From Flocculibacter collagenilyticus (GTDB taxonomy: Bacteria; Pseudomonadota; Gammaproteobacteria; Enterobacterales; Alteromonadaceae), in contig NZ_CP059888.1 in assembly GCF_016469335.1 (NCBI RefSeq), positions 1,302,001-1,366,000 of the forward strand: a stretch of DNA of 64,000 nucleotides, written 5' to 3'. A program made the translations under genes and the position numbers. Below, in pieces: positions 35,600-44,541 of the stretch (position 1 is its first letter; the number at the start of each line of letters is the position of its first letter). A model generated the notes under the pieces. The model was not told the DNA's origin, searched no databases, and worked only from the letters and a program-made list of their open reading frames with translations.

Positions 35600-38500
35600 A
35601 TGCGTATATTGTCTGGAACAGGTTTTAAAAAATACATTGGAACATTGCTCTTATGTTTGAGTGCGGTGTTTTCATTTAACACACATGCAACGACTGATCT
35701 TGTCTTCATTGTAGACGGCTCAGGTAGTATCAATTCCACAGATTGGAACATACAGCGCAATGGTATTGTCGCTGCAATTCAAGACCCTTTAGTTATTCCT
35801 CGTGATGGCTCCATTGCTATTAGTGTGGTTCAGTTTTCTGGCTCAACCAGAATTGAATTCCCCTACACATTAATAGACTCGGAAGCGGATGCACAAGCTG
35901 CAATATCAGCAGTGCAGGGCATGAGTCAGTTTAGGTCATCAACAGGTCCGGGTAATGGTATCAACGCTGCGACCAGCCATCTAACGGGTGTTGGAGCCCT
36001 AAAAGATGATTTTCAGTCATATTGTATGTCTACAGACGGTACAAGAAATACTGGGGCAACAGTAGGTGATGCCATTTCATCGGCCAAAACAGCAGCATTT
36101 GAGCTAGACCGTTACAGCGTGATAGCCATTGAAGATCCCCCATTTTTTGATGCAGGTGATGCGGCAACCCACTACGGCCCCCACGTATTTGGTGGTGGAG
36201 CAGTATTTGTAGTGAATAACTTTACTGAGTTCGCAAGCTTTATTGGTGCACTTTGTTTAGGTGAGCCACTTAAGCTGGTAGGAATGGAAGTAACACAGGT
36301 TATTCAAGATTTAGAGAATAAAGTGAAGCTAGTTGAGAAGAAAAAAACACTAGTACGTACTTATTTAGAGCCTAAAAATGGCACTGATCCTGTAAAAGCT
36401 ACCGCCCGTTTAAAAGGTACTCGTGGTGGAGTAGATCTTCCGGGGTCACCACTTACAGCAAGTAACTCGGGTGGTGCGATTATCGCTAAACCAAACGCCA
36501 TTAGCCGTAGAAACTTATTAACAGATAGCTTGAACTTTCAACTACCAGAGTCATGGTTAACTGGCACCATAGAGTTAGAGCTTGAAGGTGTAGGTGGCAC
36601 GTTAGACTGTATGGAAAAAGCAGGACCTTCAGCGAATGACTGTAAGGCGACAGTAACGTTTAACACTGGCTCTGAGCTGGAAGTTAAATTTGTAAAAGTA
36701 TCTTATACGAGTGGCGGCAGCACCATTGCAAGTTCAAACGCTGATATGAACGAGCTAGAAAAGCGCTTACTTGCCACATTCCCTACATCGAAAATTGATA
36801 GAACCACTGGCACATTGAATGCGGGAGCAGGTGTACCTGTTGATCAAAATATACTGTCGAGTTTATCTAACATGCGCTTTTTAGATTTCTGCTGGAATGT
36901 TTTTGGTTGCGACCGTTTATATTATGGCGCTATAGATCAAACAGGTTCGTTGGTTGATGTGAACGGTAATGGTAATGGTGGCCTTGCTAATGGGATCCCC
37001 GGCTCTGTGTCTACAGGGGTAATTAGAGATGGGAATAGCTATGGGCGTAATCGTCATGGGCACGAAATAGCTCACACAATGGGACGCCACCATGCTACAA
37101 ATCTTGCCTTGGTTGGTGGGAATGCAACGTCTAAAAATGGTCCATGTGGCTCGGTATCTTCGCTTTCTGGTCCAGAGTTTCCGAACATTGCAACGGTAAG
37201 CGGTTCTCAACGTGCAACATTAGGCCCAATGGGCTCAGGTGATGATAAGTTAGTATTTGGTTGGGATAGTCAACGTAATAGTGTTGTAGATCCTAATCAA
37301 ACATTTGAAATGATGAGTTATTGTCCAGGTTACCGCTGGCCTTCAGACTTCACGTATGAAGGGATAAGAAGCTTTATCAACTCTACATTTTCACCTGCAA
37401 GTGTAAATGATAAAAATGCGTTTGCTAAACGTGCTCAAGTAAAGCATGCCGCGCTTATGTCAGCGAAGGCCTCAACAGCAGCATTAGTAGATTGGATGTT
37501 AATTCGCGGTATTATTGATATTGATTTAGATACAGTGGTATTTGATGCGATTAATCATTTTCAAATTGATTCTTCAATTACGCCGCCAAGCTTACCAGGA
37601 AGTGATTATCACTTGATCATTAAGGATGTAACGGGGGCGGAATTAAATCGCATTCCATTTACACCTATGTTGCTTGAGTCTGATTCTGAAAATGGTGGTG
37701 GTAGTTCAGCAAACACGAAAGCACTGTTTTTAATTCCTGTAATGGCAGATCCTGCGATTTGGACGTTTGAAATTGAAAAACAACCGTCAGGTCCAGTGAT
37801 TGGCTCATTAACCTCAAGCGATAATCCACCTGTTGTTGAAGTTACTTTTCCGAATGGAGGAGAAATTCTTAATCCGCCAAGCACCACATTTATGTGGACG
37901 GGCAGTGATGCAGACGGGGATAGCTTACTATATACCGTACAATTCTCACCTGATGCTGGAGCAACTTGGGAAACGATTGCGACGGATTATGTCGGCACCA
38001 GCTTAGAGGTTGATTTAGGTGACTTAGGTAAAACATCAGATGGCTTATTACGAGTGCAAGCAAGCGAGGGCTTTAATGTTGCGCAAGATGATTCAGATGG
38101 CACATTCGTGACACCGAATACACCGCCTACGTGTGACATAACTACTCCATTTGATAATGCGTCGTTTATAGGTGTTCAGCCAATTGCGTTAGAAGCGTTC
38201 GCGCATGATGCTGAAGACGAATCAATTACCAACGTACAGTGGACCAGTAACTTAGACGGTAATATTGGCAACGGTTTAAGTTTAATTACTGAGCTGGGTA
38301 CAGGCACGGTTAATGGTATAAAACGCCTACGAGAAGGAAGCCATACAATCACCATGACATGTACCGACGCTGGTGGTTTATCATCAACTGATACAGTTGA
38401 TATCACTCTAAGTCTTACTCAGCCTCAAATTAAAGGCGATGCCGATAATGATGGTGACTTAGATAAAAATGATATTAACCTAATTCGTCAAGACTTAGGT

Positions 38501-38623
38501 AAGCCAGTTGATGGCAGTGCTTGTGGTGCAAAATGTGATATGAATGACGACTTAGTTATCAACGCATTAGATATGCGTTTAGTTGCGTTGTCATGTACTC
38601 GTCCAAGTTGTGCAGTTGAGTAA
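35600..38623 (+). CDS. Exported VWA / metzincin-type metalloprotease with C-terminal dockerin-like repeat
   Basis: 1007 residues, with an AAGGAG ribosome site and a signal peptide to about residue 30. A VWA domain (DUF1194-like) spans about 31-215, with MIDAS DGSGS at 39-43. HEIAHTMGRHH at 488-498 fits the metzincin zinc site HExxHxxGxxH, and a Met-turn candidate MMSYC lies at 571-575. Two Ig/FN3-like domains follow (about 745-840 and 850-935). The last 70 residues hold two calcium-loop repeats (GDADNDGDLDKNDIN and CDMNDDLVINALD) in dockerin type I arrangement, framed by four cysteines. The combination suggests a secreted protease docked onto a cohesin partner; the cohesin-like PEP-CTERM gene is two genes upstream. 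Confidence 0.82.
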   Translation: MRILSGTGFKKYIGTLLLCLSAVFSFNTHATTDLVFIVDGSGSINSTDWNIQRNGIVAAIQDPLVIPRDGSIAISVVQFSGSTRIEFPYTLIDSEADAQAAISAVQGMSQFRSSTGPGNGINAATSHLTGVGALKDDFQSYCMSTDGTRNTGATVGDAISSAKTAAFELDRYSVIAIEDPPFFDAGDAATHYGPHVFGGGAVFVVNNFTEFASFIGALCLGEPLKLVGMEVTQVIQDLENKVKLVEKKKTLVRTYLEPKNGTDPVKATARLKGTRGGVDLPGSPLTASNSGGAIIAKPNAISRRNLLTDSLNFQLPESWLTGTIELELEGVGGTLDCMEKAGPSANDCKATVTFNTGSELEVKFVKVSYTSGGSTIASSNADMNELEKRLLATFPTSKIDRTTGTLNAGAGVPVDQNILSSLSNMRFLDFCWNVFGCDRLYYGAIDQTGSLVDVNGNGNGGLANGIPGSVSTGVIRDGNSYGRNRHGHEIAHTMGRHHATNLALVGGNATSKNGPCGSVSSLSGPEFPNIATVSGSQRATLGPMGSGDDKLVFGWDSQRNSVVDPNQTFEMMSYCPGYRWPSDFTYEGIRSFINSTFSPASVNDKNAFAKRAQVKHAALMSAKASTAALVDWMLIRGIIDIDLDTVVFDAINHFQIDSSITPPSLPGSDYHLIIKDVTGAELNRIPFTPMLLESDSENGGGSSANTKALFLIPVMADPAIWTFEIEKQPSGPVIGSLTSSDNPPVVEVTFPNGGEILNPPSTTFMWTGSDADGDSLLYTVQFSPDAGATWETIATDYVGTSLEVDLGDLGKTSDGLLRVQASEGFNVAQDDSDGTFVTPNTPPTCDITTPFDNASFIGVQPIALEAFAHDAEDESITNVQWTSNLDGNIGNGLSLITELGTGTVNGIKRLREGSHTITMTCTDAGGLSSTDTVDITLSLTQPQIKGDADNDGDLDKNDINLIRQDLGKPVDGSACGAKCDMNDDLVINALDMRLVALSCTRPSCAVE

Positions 38624-38660
38624 AATATTGCTAATTTAGCAACATTAAGTTATATCAACT

Positions 38661-38688
38661 AAGGGGCAGTAATCTGCCCCTTTCTATT
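38661..38688 (+). terminator. Intrinsic terminator after the VWA-protease gene
   Basis: Perfect 9-bp stem AAGGGGCAG/CTGCCCCTT with a TAAT loop, followed by TCTATTTATT. It ends 27 bases before the next gene's start, so that gene may need read-through or its own promoter. Confidence 0.8.
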
Positions 38689-38714
38689 TATTGAAGCAAA
38701 TTATGTGGAGTAAT

Positions 38715-39248
38715 ATGGGTCAGGTAACTAAGTTAAGTATTCTAATATACACATGCGTTTTAATGGTCGGTTGCGAAAAGCGAGAAAACGAAATGGATAA
38801 CGTTATAGTTGAAGCTGGTGAAAGTGATGTTCGCGGTAAAATTCAATATATTAGCGATGTTTCTGGATCAGGTAAGATGTATTATACCCAAGGCAAAATT
38901 GCGGCGATAAGTAGCGAAAAATGGCCACTGTTTAAAGCCTCGCTAGAGGCAGAAAATAGCTGGCAAGATGGAACAACAGAAGCGCATTTAAGCTTTGCTT
39001 TAACCCATACTTTGGCGAATAGAGTGGTAGCCGCTTCAACTGAAATGAATAAAAGCGGCCAGTATCAATTAATGCTCCCAGCGGGCAAGTACTATTTTTG
39101 CATTGGTGACTTAGCTAGGCCTGTTGAAGATGCAAACACCTATGTTATGTCTGTTTTTGGTTGTACGCAGCAGCTTATCATTCAAAAGGGCAGAGTCACC
39201 GTTGATTTCCAATACGGAGAACTGGGTGTAAGTGGAGCTGTTTTATAA
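38715..39248 (+). CDS. Lipoprotein of unknown function (177 aa)
   Basis: Start set at ATG 38715 because GGAG lies just upstream; ATG 38703 would add four residues. The signal sequence MGQVTKLSILIYTCVLMVGC ends in a lipobox (VGC), so the product is lipid-anchored. The mature part begins with a charged linker and has a beta-rich body with two late cysteines (YYFCIGD and VFGCTQQ). I do not recognise a family. It follows the protease gene on the same strand after a terminator and may belong to the same surface system. No catalytic motif is visible. Confidence 0.65.
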   Translation: MGQVTKLSILIYTCVLMVGCEKRENEMDNVIVEAGESDVRGKIQYISDVSGSGKMYYTQGKIAAISSEKWPLFKASLEAENSWQDGTTEAHLSFALTHTLANRVVAASTEMNKSGQYQLMLPAGKYYFCIGDLARPVEDANTYVMSVFGCTQQLIIQKGRVTVDFQYGELGVSGAVL

Positions 39249-39465
39249 TGCTGACTTTATAAAGAGAGTAAGCGCACTAACGGCTAAAAAAATACAGCAC
39301 TGTAATGAGGTTTGGTAATGCAGTTTGCATTACGCCATTAATAAAGCGTGCATATTTACTAAAACTAAATCTTCTGAGAACCACTGCTATTCATTGAAAA
39401 GACCATACTCTTATTCTATAACAAAGGTTACCCTATCTTTTAGCGCGTATATTATAAGGCTTCTT

Positions 39466-40011
39466 ATGAAAGGCTTGGTATTCAGTGAATTTATAGAAAT
39501 GGTTGAGGATACGTTCGGTGACGATGTTGCCGACTTTATTATTGAAGAGTCTGCATTACCATCGGGCGGAGCATATACGGCGGTAGGAACATATGATCAC
39601 AGCGAACTGGTAACGCTGGTTAAAAATTTAAGTGACAAAGTAAATATCCCTGTAGATAAACTAACATTCACCTTTGGCCAGCATTTAGCGCGCATCTTTT
39701 ATAAAAAATATCCTGATTTTTTTGCTGAATGCGCAAATACGTTAGATTTTTTAAAAATAGTAGACAACCATATTCATGTTGAAGTTGCCAAACTCTATCC
39801 TGATGCTGAACTTCCAAAGTTTACTTATGATGATTCAAACCCTGATAAATTTGAGCTGCACTATGAATCAAAGCGAGGTTTTGCCGATTTAGCAGAGGGA
39901 TTGATAGTGGGCACATCTGCCCACTACAACGAAAGTTTTACTATTCATCGAGAAGATTACTCAACTGAAGATGTTTGCCGTGTAAAGTTTATTTTGCATA
40001 AGCAAGATTAA
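39466..40011 (+). CDS. H-NOX heme nitric oxide/oxygen-binding protein
   Basis: 181 residues from ATG at 39466; the start matches the family N-terminus MKGLVF and AAGG lies 7 bases upstream. The proximal heme ligand is His104 in IHVEVAKLYPDAELP, and the heme-propionate motif YxSxR is Tyr133-Ser135-Arg137 (YESKR). Bacterial H-NOX proteins bind NO through ferrous heme and inhibit a partner histidine kinase. The kinase gene begins five bases after this stop, so they form one operon. NO sensing linked to biofilm or c-di-GMP control is known in Shewanella and Vibrio; the output here is not determined. Confidence 0.95.
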   Translation: MKGLVFSEFIEMVEDTFGDDVADFIIEESALPSGGAYTAVGTYDHSELVTLVKNLSDKVNIPVDKLTFTFGQHLARIFYKKYPDFFAECANTLDFLKIVDNHIHVEVAKLYPDAELPKFTYDDSNPDKFELHYESKRGFADLAEGLIVGTSAHYNESFTIHREDYSTEDVCRVKFILHKQD

Positions 40012-40016
40012 CGACA

Positions 40017-42422
40017 ATGGATGAACAACTGGCACGTTTAGAGCGGCGCTTAGCGCGAGAGAAAAAAGCACGAAAAGAAGCAGAGGAATTACTAGAAAGT
40101 AAGTCACTTGAGTTATTTAAATCAAACAATGAATTAAAAACTTTGGCTCAAAGCTTGGAAGATAAAGTGGCTTCCCGTACCACAGAGCTAGTCATTGCAA
40201 GAGACCAAGCCGTGGCGCATGCCAGAGCAAAAACGGATTTTTTAGCGAACATGAGCCATGAACTTCGCACGCCAATGAACGGTGTGTTGGGCATGCTGCG
40301 CATATTAGAGTCAACATCATTAACTGAGCAACAGCAAAAGCTAATTCAAACGGCTACCGAGTCAGGCAAATTACTGCTGTTTATCATCAACGATATTCTC
40401 GACTTTTCAAAACTGGAAGAAGATCAGCTTCAGCTTGAAGAAATACCTTTCAATCCCACGGTGCTATTAGAAAATACCATCGCTCCATTTGTAACAGATG
40501 CGAATACGAAAGGTGTAGAGCTGGTTAGTTACTTATCGCCCTTGTTACCTAATCAACTACTTGGTGATCCAACAAGAATACAGCAAATTATTACCAACTT
40601 TTTATCAAATGCAATGAAGTTTACCAGTACCGGGGAAGTGATTGTAAAAGCAAAAATGGTTGACTCTCAGTTTGTTGTTGAAGTGATTGATAGTGGGATA
40701 GGTATGACACAGGAGCAGGTCACAATTATTTTTGAAAAATTTACGCAAGCCGACCAATCAACTACCCGTAAATACGGTGGAACAGGATTAGGCTTAAATA
40801 TATGTGAAAAACTGGTTGCGTTGATGAATGGAAGGATAGAAGTTGATAGTGAAATTGATCAAGGCACAACATTTAGTGTGTTGCTACCGCTGAAAGTGGT
40901 TATAGAAAACGCGATACCGCAAATACCCATCTTAGCATCAGTTAACCGGGTTGTTCTATGCATTAACCACCCAGTGCGCCGAGCTTATACCATAGAGCTA
41001 TTGAATGCTTGGCAGGCTGGAATAGATAAGAAGTTTATTGAACTGAGTCAGGTTGAAGACATTCATCATTACTTAAAGAGCATCGACAACAAGCAAGAGC
41101 TAGAAAGGAGCCTTGTACTAGTTGATTATATAAAACAGGATGCCAAATATGAGGAGGAAAAGGAAAGTTTACTCTCGTCAATCGCTAAGCTGAGTAAGCT
41201 AGTTGTTATACAGTGTATTGAGCATCAATATGACTCGAGCACGCATTACTTTTCTGTAAGCAAGCCAATCCGGCAAGGTGAATTTCAAAATATGCTAAAA
41301 CTACTTTCGCAGGAGAATGCGGGTAAACGCTATCGAGAGTTAGATGAGAAACACAAGTTTTATGGAAGGCATGTGCTACTTGTTGAAGACAATGTAGTGA
41401 ATCAGATGGTTGCTGAAGCGCTATTACATGATGCGGGTTTTGAAGTAACAATTGCAAATAATGGTCTAGAAGGTGTACAGCAGGCTCAACAAGGTATCTA
41501 TGACTTAATATTGATGGATATTCAAATGCCAATAAAGGATGGTTTATCTGCTGCGGCAGAAATTAGGGCGCTAGGAGAGCAATATGAAAAATTACCCATT
41601 TTTGCAATGACAGCTCACGCGACAGAAGAAGACAAGCAAAAAAGTGTTAGTGCAGGGATGAATGAGCATATAACCAAGCCAATAGATCCAGAACATCTGC
41701 TTAAAACAATATCTAAATATATTGAGCAGATTTCAGACCAACAAGAAAAGTGCGAATCTGCAAGTAAAGAAGAAAAAAGCTCAATCAAAACAGATCAGCA
41801 TTTTGAATATTTAAGCGGCTGGGAGTTGGATGAGGCACTTAAACGCGTTAATCACTCCACTGATCTTCTATATAAAATATTGAAAATGTTTAAAAATCAG
41901 TATCAAAACTTTTCCATTGAATTTAATGAAGCATTAAAAAGTAAACAGCTAGATGAAGTTATTCGCCTTGCTCATAGCTTGAAGGGGAGTGCTGCAAATA
42001 TTGGCGCAGAGTGGCTGTCGCACTGCGCAGCTAAGCTAGAAAAGCAAGTCAAACAAAATGCGTTCACTGATGTGAGTTGCTTACATGAAGAGTTGGCGAT
42101 GCAGCTAAATAAGGCATTTAGCGATATTGACCTGATAACAAAGCATCAACTAAATAGTCAATATATTGATAAAAAAGAAAAAAATAAGCGTGTTGATGCA
42201 AACGAAATTACCTCACTTTTAACTGTTATCCAGAGCGCTATTTATTCAGATTTAGCGGTGGCAGAAGAGAGTATCGGTACTTTACACCGTTTATTAAGTG
42301 GTACAGAAATAGAAGAAGATGGGCAGCGGCTGGACTCTGCTTTTCAAACTTTTAACTATACTGGTGTTGAACAATACATTAAGGACATTTCAAATAAGCT
42401 AGAAAATAGGAATGTACAATGA
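40017..42422 (+). CDS. H-NOX-associated hybrid histidine kinase (HisKA-HATPase-REC-Hpt)
   Basis: 801 residues without any membrane segment. Order: an N-terminal coiled coil (1-60), HisKA with His81 in MSHELRTP, and HATPase with an N-box, DSGIGM and GGTGLGLNI (about 180-300). A degenerate receiver-like stretch follows (about 305-430), then a true receiver with Asp501 in LILMDIQMP, and an Hpt domain with His653 in AHSLKGSA. There is no PAS or other sensor domain, so H-NOX binding is the likely input. It matches HnoK/HahK-type kinases that feed a phosphorelay. The stop overlaps the next start by ATGA, implying coupled translation with the receiver protein. Confidence 0.93.
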   Translation: MDEQLARLERRLAREKKARKEAEELLESKSLELFKSNNELKTLAQSLEDKVASRTTELVIARDQAVAHARAKTDFLANMSHELRTPMNGVLGMLRILESTSLTEQQQKLIQTATESGKLLLFIINDILDFSKLEEDQLQLEEIPFNPTVLLENTIAPFVTDANTKGVELVSYLSPLLPNQLLGDPTRIQQIITNFLSNAMKFTSTGEVIVKAKMVDSQFVVEVIDSGIGMTQEQVTIIFEKFTQADQSTTRKYGGTGLGLNICEKLVALMNGRIEVDSEIDQGTTFSVLLPLKVVIENAIPQIPILASVNRVVLCINHPVRRAYTIELLNAWQAGIDKKFIELSQVEDIHHYLKSIDNKQELERSLVLVDYIKQDAKYEEEKESLLSSIAKLSKLVVIQCIEHQYDSSTHYFSVSKPIRQGEFQNMLKLLSQENAGKRYRELDEKHKFYGRHVLLVEDNVVNQMVAEALLHDAGFEVTIANNGLEGVQQAQQGIYDLILMDIQMPIKDGLSAAAEIRALGEQYEKLPIFAMTAHATEEDKQKSVSAGMNEHITKPIDPEHLLKTISKYIEQISDQQEKCESASKEEKSSIKTDQHFEYLSGWELDEALKRVNHSTDLLYKILKMFKNQYQNFSIEFNEALKSKQLDEVIRLAHSLKGSAANIGAEWLSHCAAKLEKQVKQNAFTDVSCLHEELAMQLNKAFSDIDLITKHQLNSQYIDKKEKNKRVDANEITSLLTVIQSAIYSDLAVAEESIGTLHRLLSGTEIEEDGQRLDSAFQTFNYTGVEQYIKDISNKLENRNVQ

Positions 42423-43513
42423 ATAAACCTAAGTTGCTTGTAGTAGACGACACGCCACAAGATTTACAATTGTTAGTTCAATTTTTGAAAGCAGATTTTC
42501 AAATTACTGCAGCAACCAGTGGGGAAATGGCGCTAAAAATGGCTGAGCAGCAAACACCAGATTTAGCAATACTTGATGTTATGATGCCAGAAATGGATGG
42601 CTACGAGTTATGTAAAAAACTCAAGCAAGACTTACCCGAACTGGTCGTATTATTTTTGTCGGCGAACGATGGCATCGATGAAATTATTGAAGGCTACCAA
42701 GTTGGAGGTAGTGATTATATTATTAAGCCATTCAAACCCGATTCACTATTAGAGCAAATAGAAGATGCGTTAGCGCACGCTAATATTCAATATGAAAGTA
42801 CGAATAGCGCATCGAAAGCACAAAGTGGCATTGATGAAAAGGTAGATAGTAAGCTGCTTCCTGTAGTTGAAAATATATCGCTAATATTAGACTGCTTTAA
42901 CCGTTTGCAATTGAACTGCTCAGTGCAGTGCAGAGCTAAAGCGGGAGTCGTAAATAAATCAACCAGTGGCGAGACCTCTGCCTTAGAAACAGAGCTGTTA
43001 GATCGTATCGCTTTAATGGAAGAAACGATACATTCGCATCAACGTCGTTTGTTTATAAATATTAATAGAGTCAGCGTGTTGGTGAAAAACATGCCTGAAA
43101 ACGAACAGGAAAGCGAACAGCTAAAAACAGTGCTATTGGCTATGACAGAATATGTAAACTTGAAATTAGAGTTGCTAGGTTTAGTTAGAAAAGCGCCTAA
43201 ATCTAATAGAGGTGAAGTACTTTTCCCTGTTTCAAGCACTAATATACTCTTACCATGGCTACAAAGTTTGTTGTCTGACATAGAGCAAAACTTGTCGAAC
43301 AATGAAAACCCTGACGATTGGCAAATTAGCAATATTCATGAGCAAATAGAGCGCGCTTTTCCTGAGCTTCAATTATCAGAAGAACAAGAAAATAAAATAT
43401 TGGCGCTAATAGATGCCAACTATGATAGCAGAATGGTGCTGATTAATGATGCAAAAGCACTGGCTAAGCAGCTGGATGATTTAATCCACACCATAAAAAG
43501 CAGGGAAGAGTAA
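42419..43513 (+). CDS. Response regulator with receiver domain and unrecognised C-terminal half
   Basis: 364 residues. The receiver domain (1-125) is intact, with Asp10/Asp11, phospho-acceptor Asp53 in AILDVMMPEMDG and Lys near 105 (IKPF). Residues 140-364 are largely helical with heptad-like spacing and contain no HTH, GGDEF, EAL or HD-GYP motif that I can see. In Shewanella and Vibrio H-NOX circuits the regulators are EAL or HD-GYP proteins or DNA-binding proteins, so this output is unusual. It is translationally coupled to the hybrid kinase and is probably phosphorylated by its Hpt domain. Protein-protein interaction is the likely output. Confidence 0.88.
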   Translation: MNKPKLLVVDDTPQDLQLLVQFLKADFQITAATSGEMALKMAEQQTPDLAILDVMMPEMDGYELCKKLKQDLPELVVLFLSANDGIDEIIEGYQVGGSDYIIKPFKPDSLLEQIEDALAHANIQYESTNSASKAQSGIDEKVDSKLLPVVENISLILDCFNRLQLNCSVQCRAKAGVVNKSTSGETSALETELLDRIALMEETIHSHQRRLFININRVSVLVKNMPENEQESEQLKTVLLAMTEYVNLKLELLGLVRKAPKSNRGEVLFPVSSTNILLPWLQSLLSDIEQNLSNNENPDDWQISNIHEQIERAFPELQLSEEQENKILALIDANYDSRMVLINDAKALAKQLDDLIHTIKSREE

Positions 43514-43546
43514 CGCTTTAGTTATTACGAGTATATAACTAAAGCG
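43514..43546. terminator. Hairpin between the convergent receiver gene and rnt
   Basis: Perfect 12-bp inverted repeat CGCTTTAGTTAT/ATAACTAAAGCG with a nine-base loop, starting directly after the receiver stop and ending just before the rnt stop. No T-run is present on either side. Confidence 0.55.
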
Positions 43547-43551
43547 CACCT

Positions 43552-44259
43552 TTATGTGTTATTTTGCTCTGTAGTCTCGGTATTACCTGGGCCGTTTTCT
43601 CTCTCATTTATTTCGTCCTCTAAACCTGTTTCTGGAAGAGGCCAACCACCCAACATACGCCACTTGTTCACCATATGGCAGAACAGCTCAGCAGTTCTTT
43701 CAGTATCGTATAACGCTGAATGCGCTTCTTTATTGTCGAATGGAATACCTGCCGTTCGGCACGCTTTTGCTAGCACAGTTTGACCGAGCACTAATGCAGC
43801 CAATGTAGTGGTGTCGAAGCTAACAAAGGGATGAAATGGCGAGCGCTTGTAGTTAGTACGCTCTATTGCAGCAGTTAAAAAGCCATGATCAAATGCAGCA
43901 TTGTGTGCCACTATGACTGAGCGCTGGCAGCCCGCAGACTTTTGTTCTTGACGAACCAGTTTGCAAATCTCTTTTACCATTGTTTTTTCATCTACTGCAC
44001 CGCGAAGTGCCGAGAAAGGATCAATACCGTTAAATTCAATGGCGGCTTGCTCAATGTTAGCTCCCTCAAAAGGTTCAACATGAAAGTGTATTTTTTTATG
44101 AGGGTGAAAGTCGCCATGCTCATCAAGCTTTAATGTAATTACTGCAATTTCTAGCAGTGCATCTGTTTTCGCATTAAACCCAGCGGTTTCTACATCAATG
44201 ACTACAGGAAAATATCCTCTGAAACGCTTCGCAAACTCTGTTTTATCTTTTTCTGCCAT
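43552..44259 (-). CDS. rnt: Ribonuclease T
   Basis: 235 residues of a DEDDh exonuclease. IDVETAGF supplies the first Asp and Glu, [12 protein letters not shown] the second Asp, and [12 protein letters not shown] the His and last Asp. RNase T trims the 3' ends of tRNA and other stable RNAs and removes A from the CCA end. The C-terminus has an acidic, Asn-rich tail slightly longer than E. coli RNase T. It is divergent from motY, as in Vibrio. Confidence 0.95.
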   Translation of the reverse strand: MAEKDKTEFAKRFRGYFPVVIDVETAGFNAKTDALLEIAVITLKLDEHGDFHPHKKIHFHVEPFEGANIEQAAIEFNGIDPFSALRGAVDEKTMVKEICKLVRQEQKSAGCQRSVIVAHNAAFDHGFLTAAIERTNYKRSPFHPFVSFDTTTLAALVLGQTVLAKACRTAGIPFDNKEAHSALYDTERTAELFCHMVNKWRMLGGWPLPETGLEDEINERENGPGNTETTEQNNT

Positions 44260-44541
44260 TGCCTACACTTTAATTAATTTCGATGACTCTTTTTCGGCTG
44301 CGCATTATCTCAGATATCTGTTTTTATGTCTTTCGTGTTTTAAATAAACCAGCAAGAATTTATAGTGGAAGTGCATAAAAGCGGTGAAAGATTTACCTTG
44401 GTGTAAATTTTGCAGATAAAATAACAAAAGGGTGTCAATATTCATTCATCATGTAATGGGTGACAAATAATTGACCGAAACGTTATCGGTTTGCGGAATT
44501 TAATGATTGTGTAAACAAATAAAAGTATTACTGAAAGTAAC

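Noticed and set aside
34383-43513. Genomic island or prophage boundary around the PEP-CTERM and H-NOX genes
   Set aside because: No integrase, transposase, flanking direct repeat or tRNA insertion site is visible; base composition looks like the neighbourhood.
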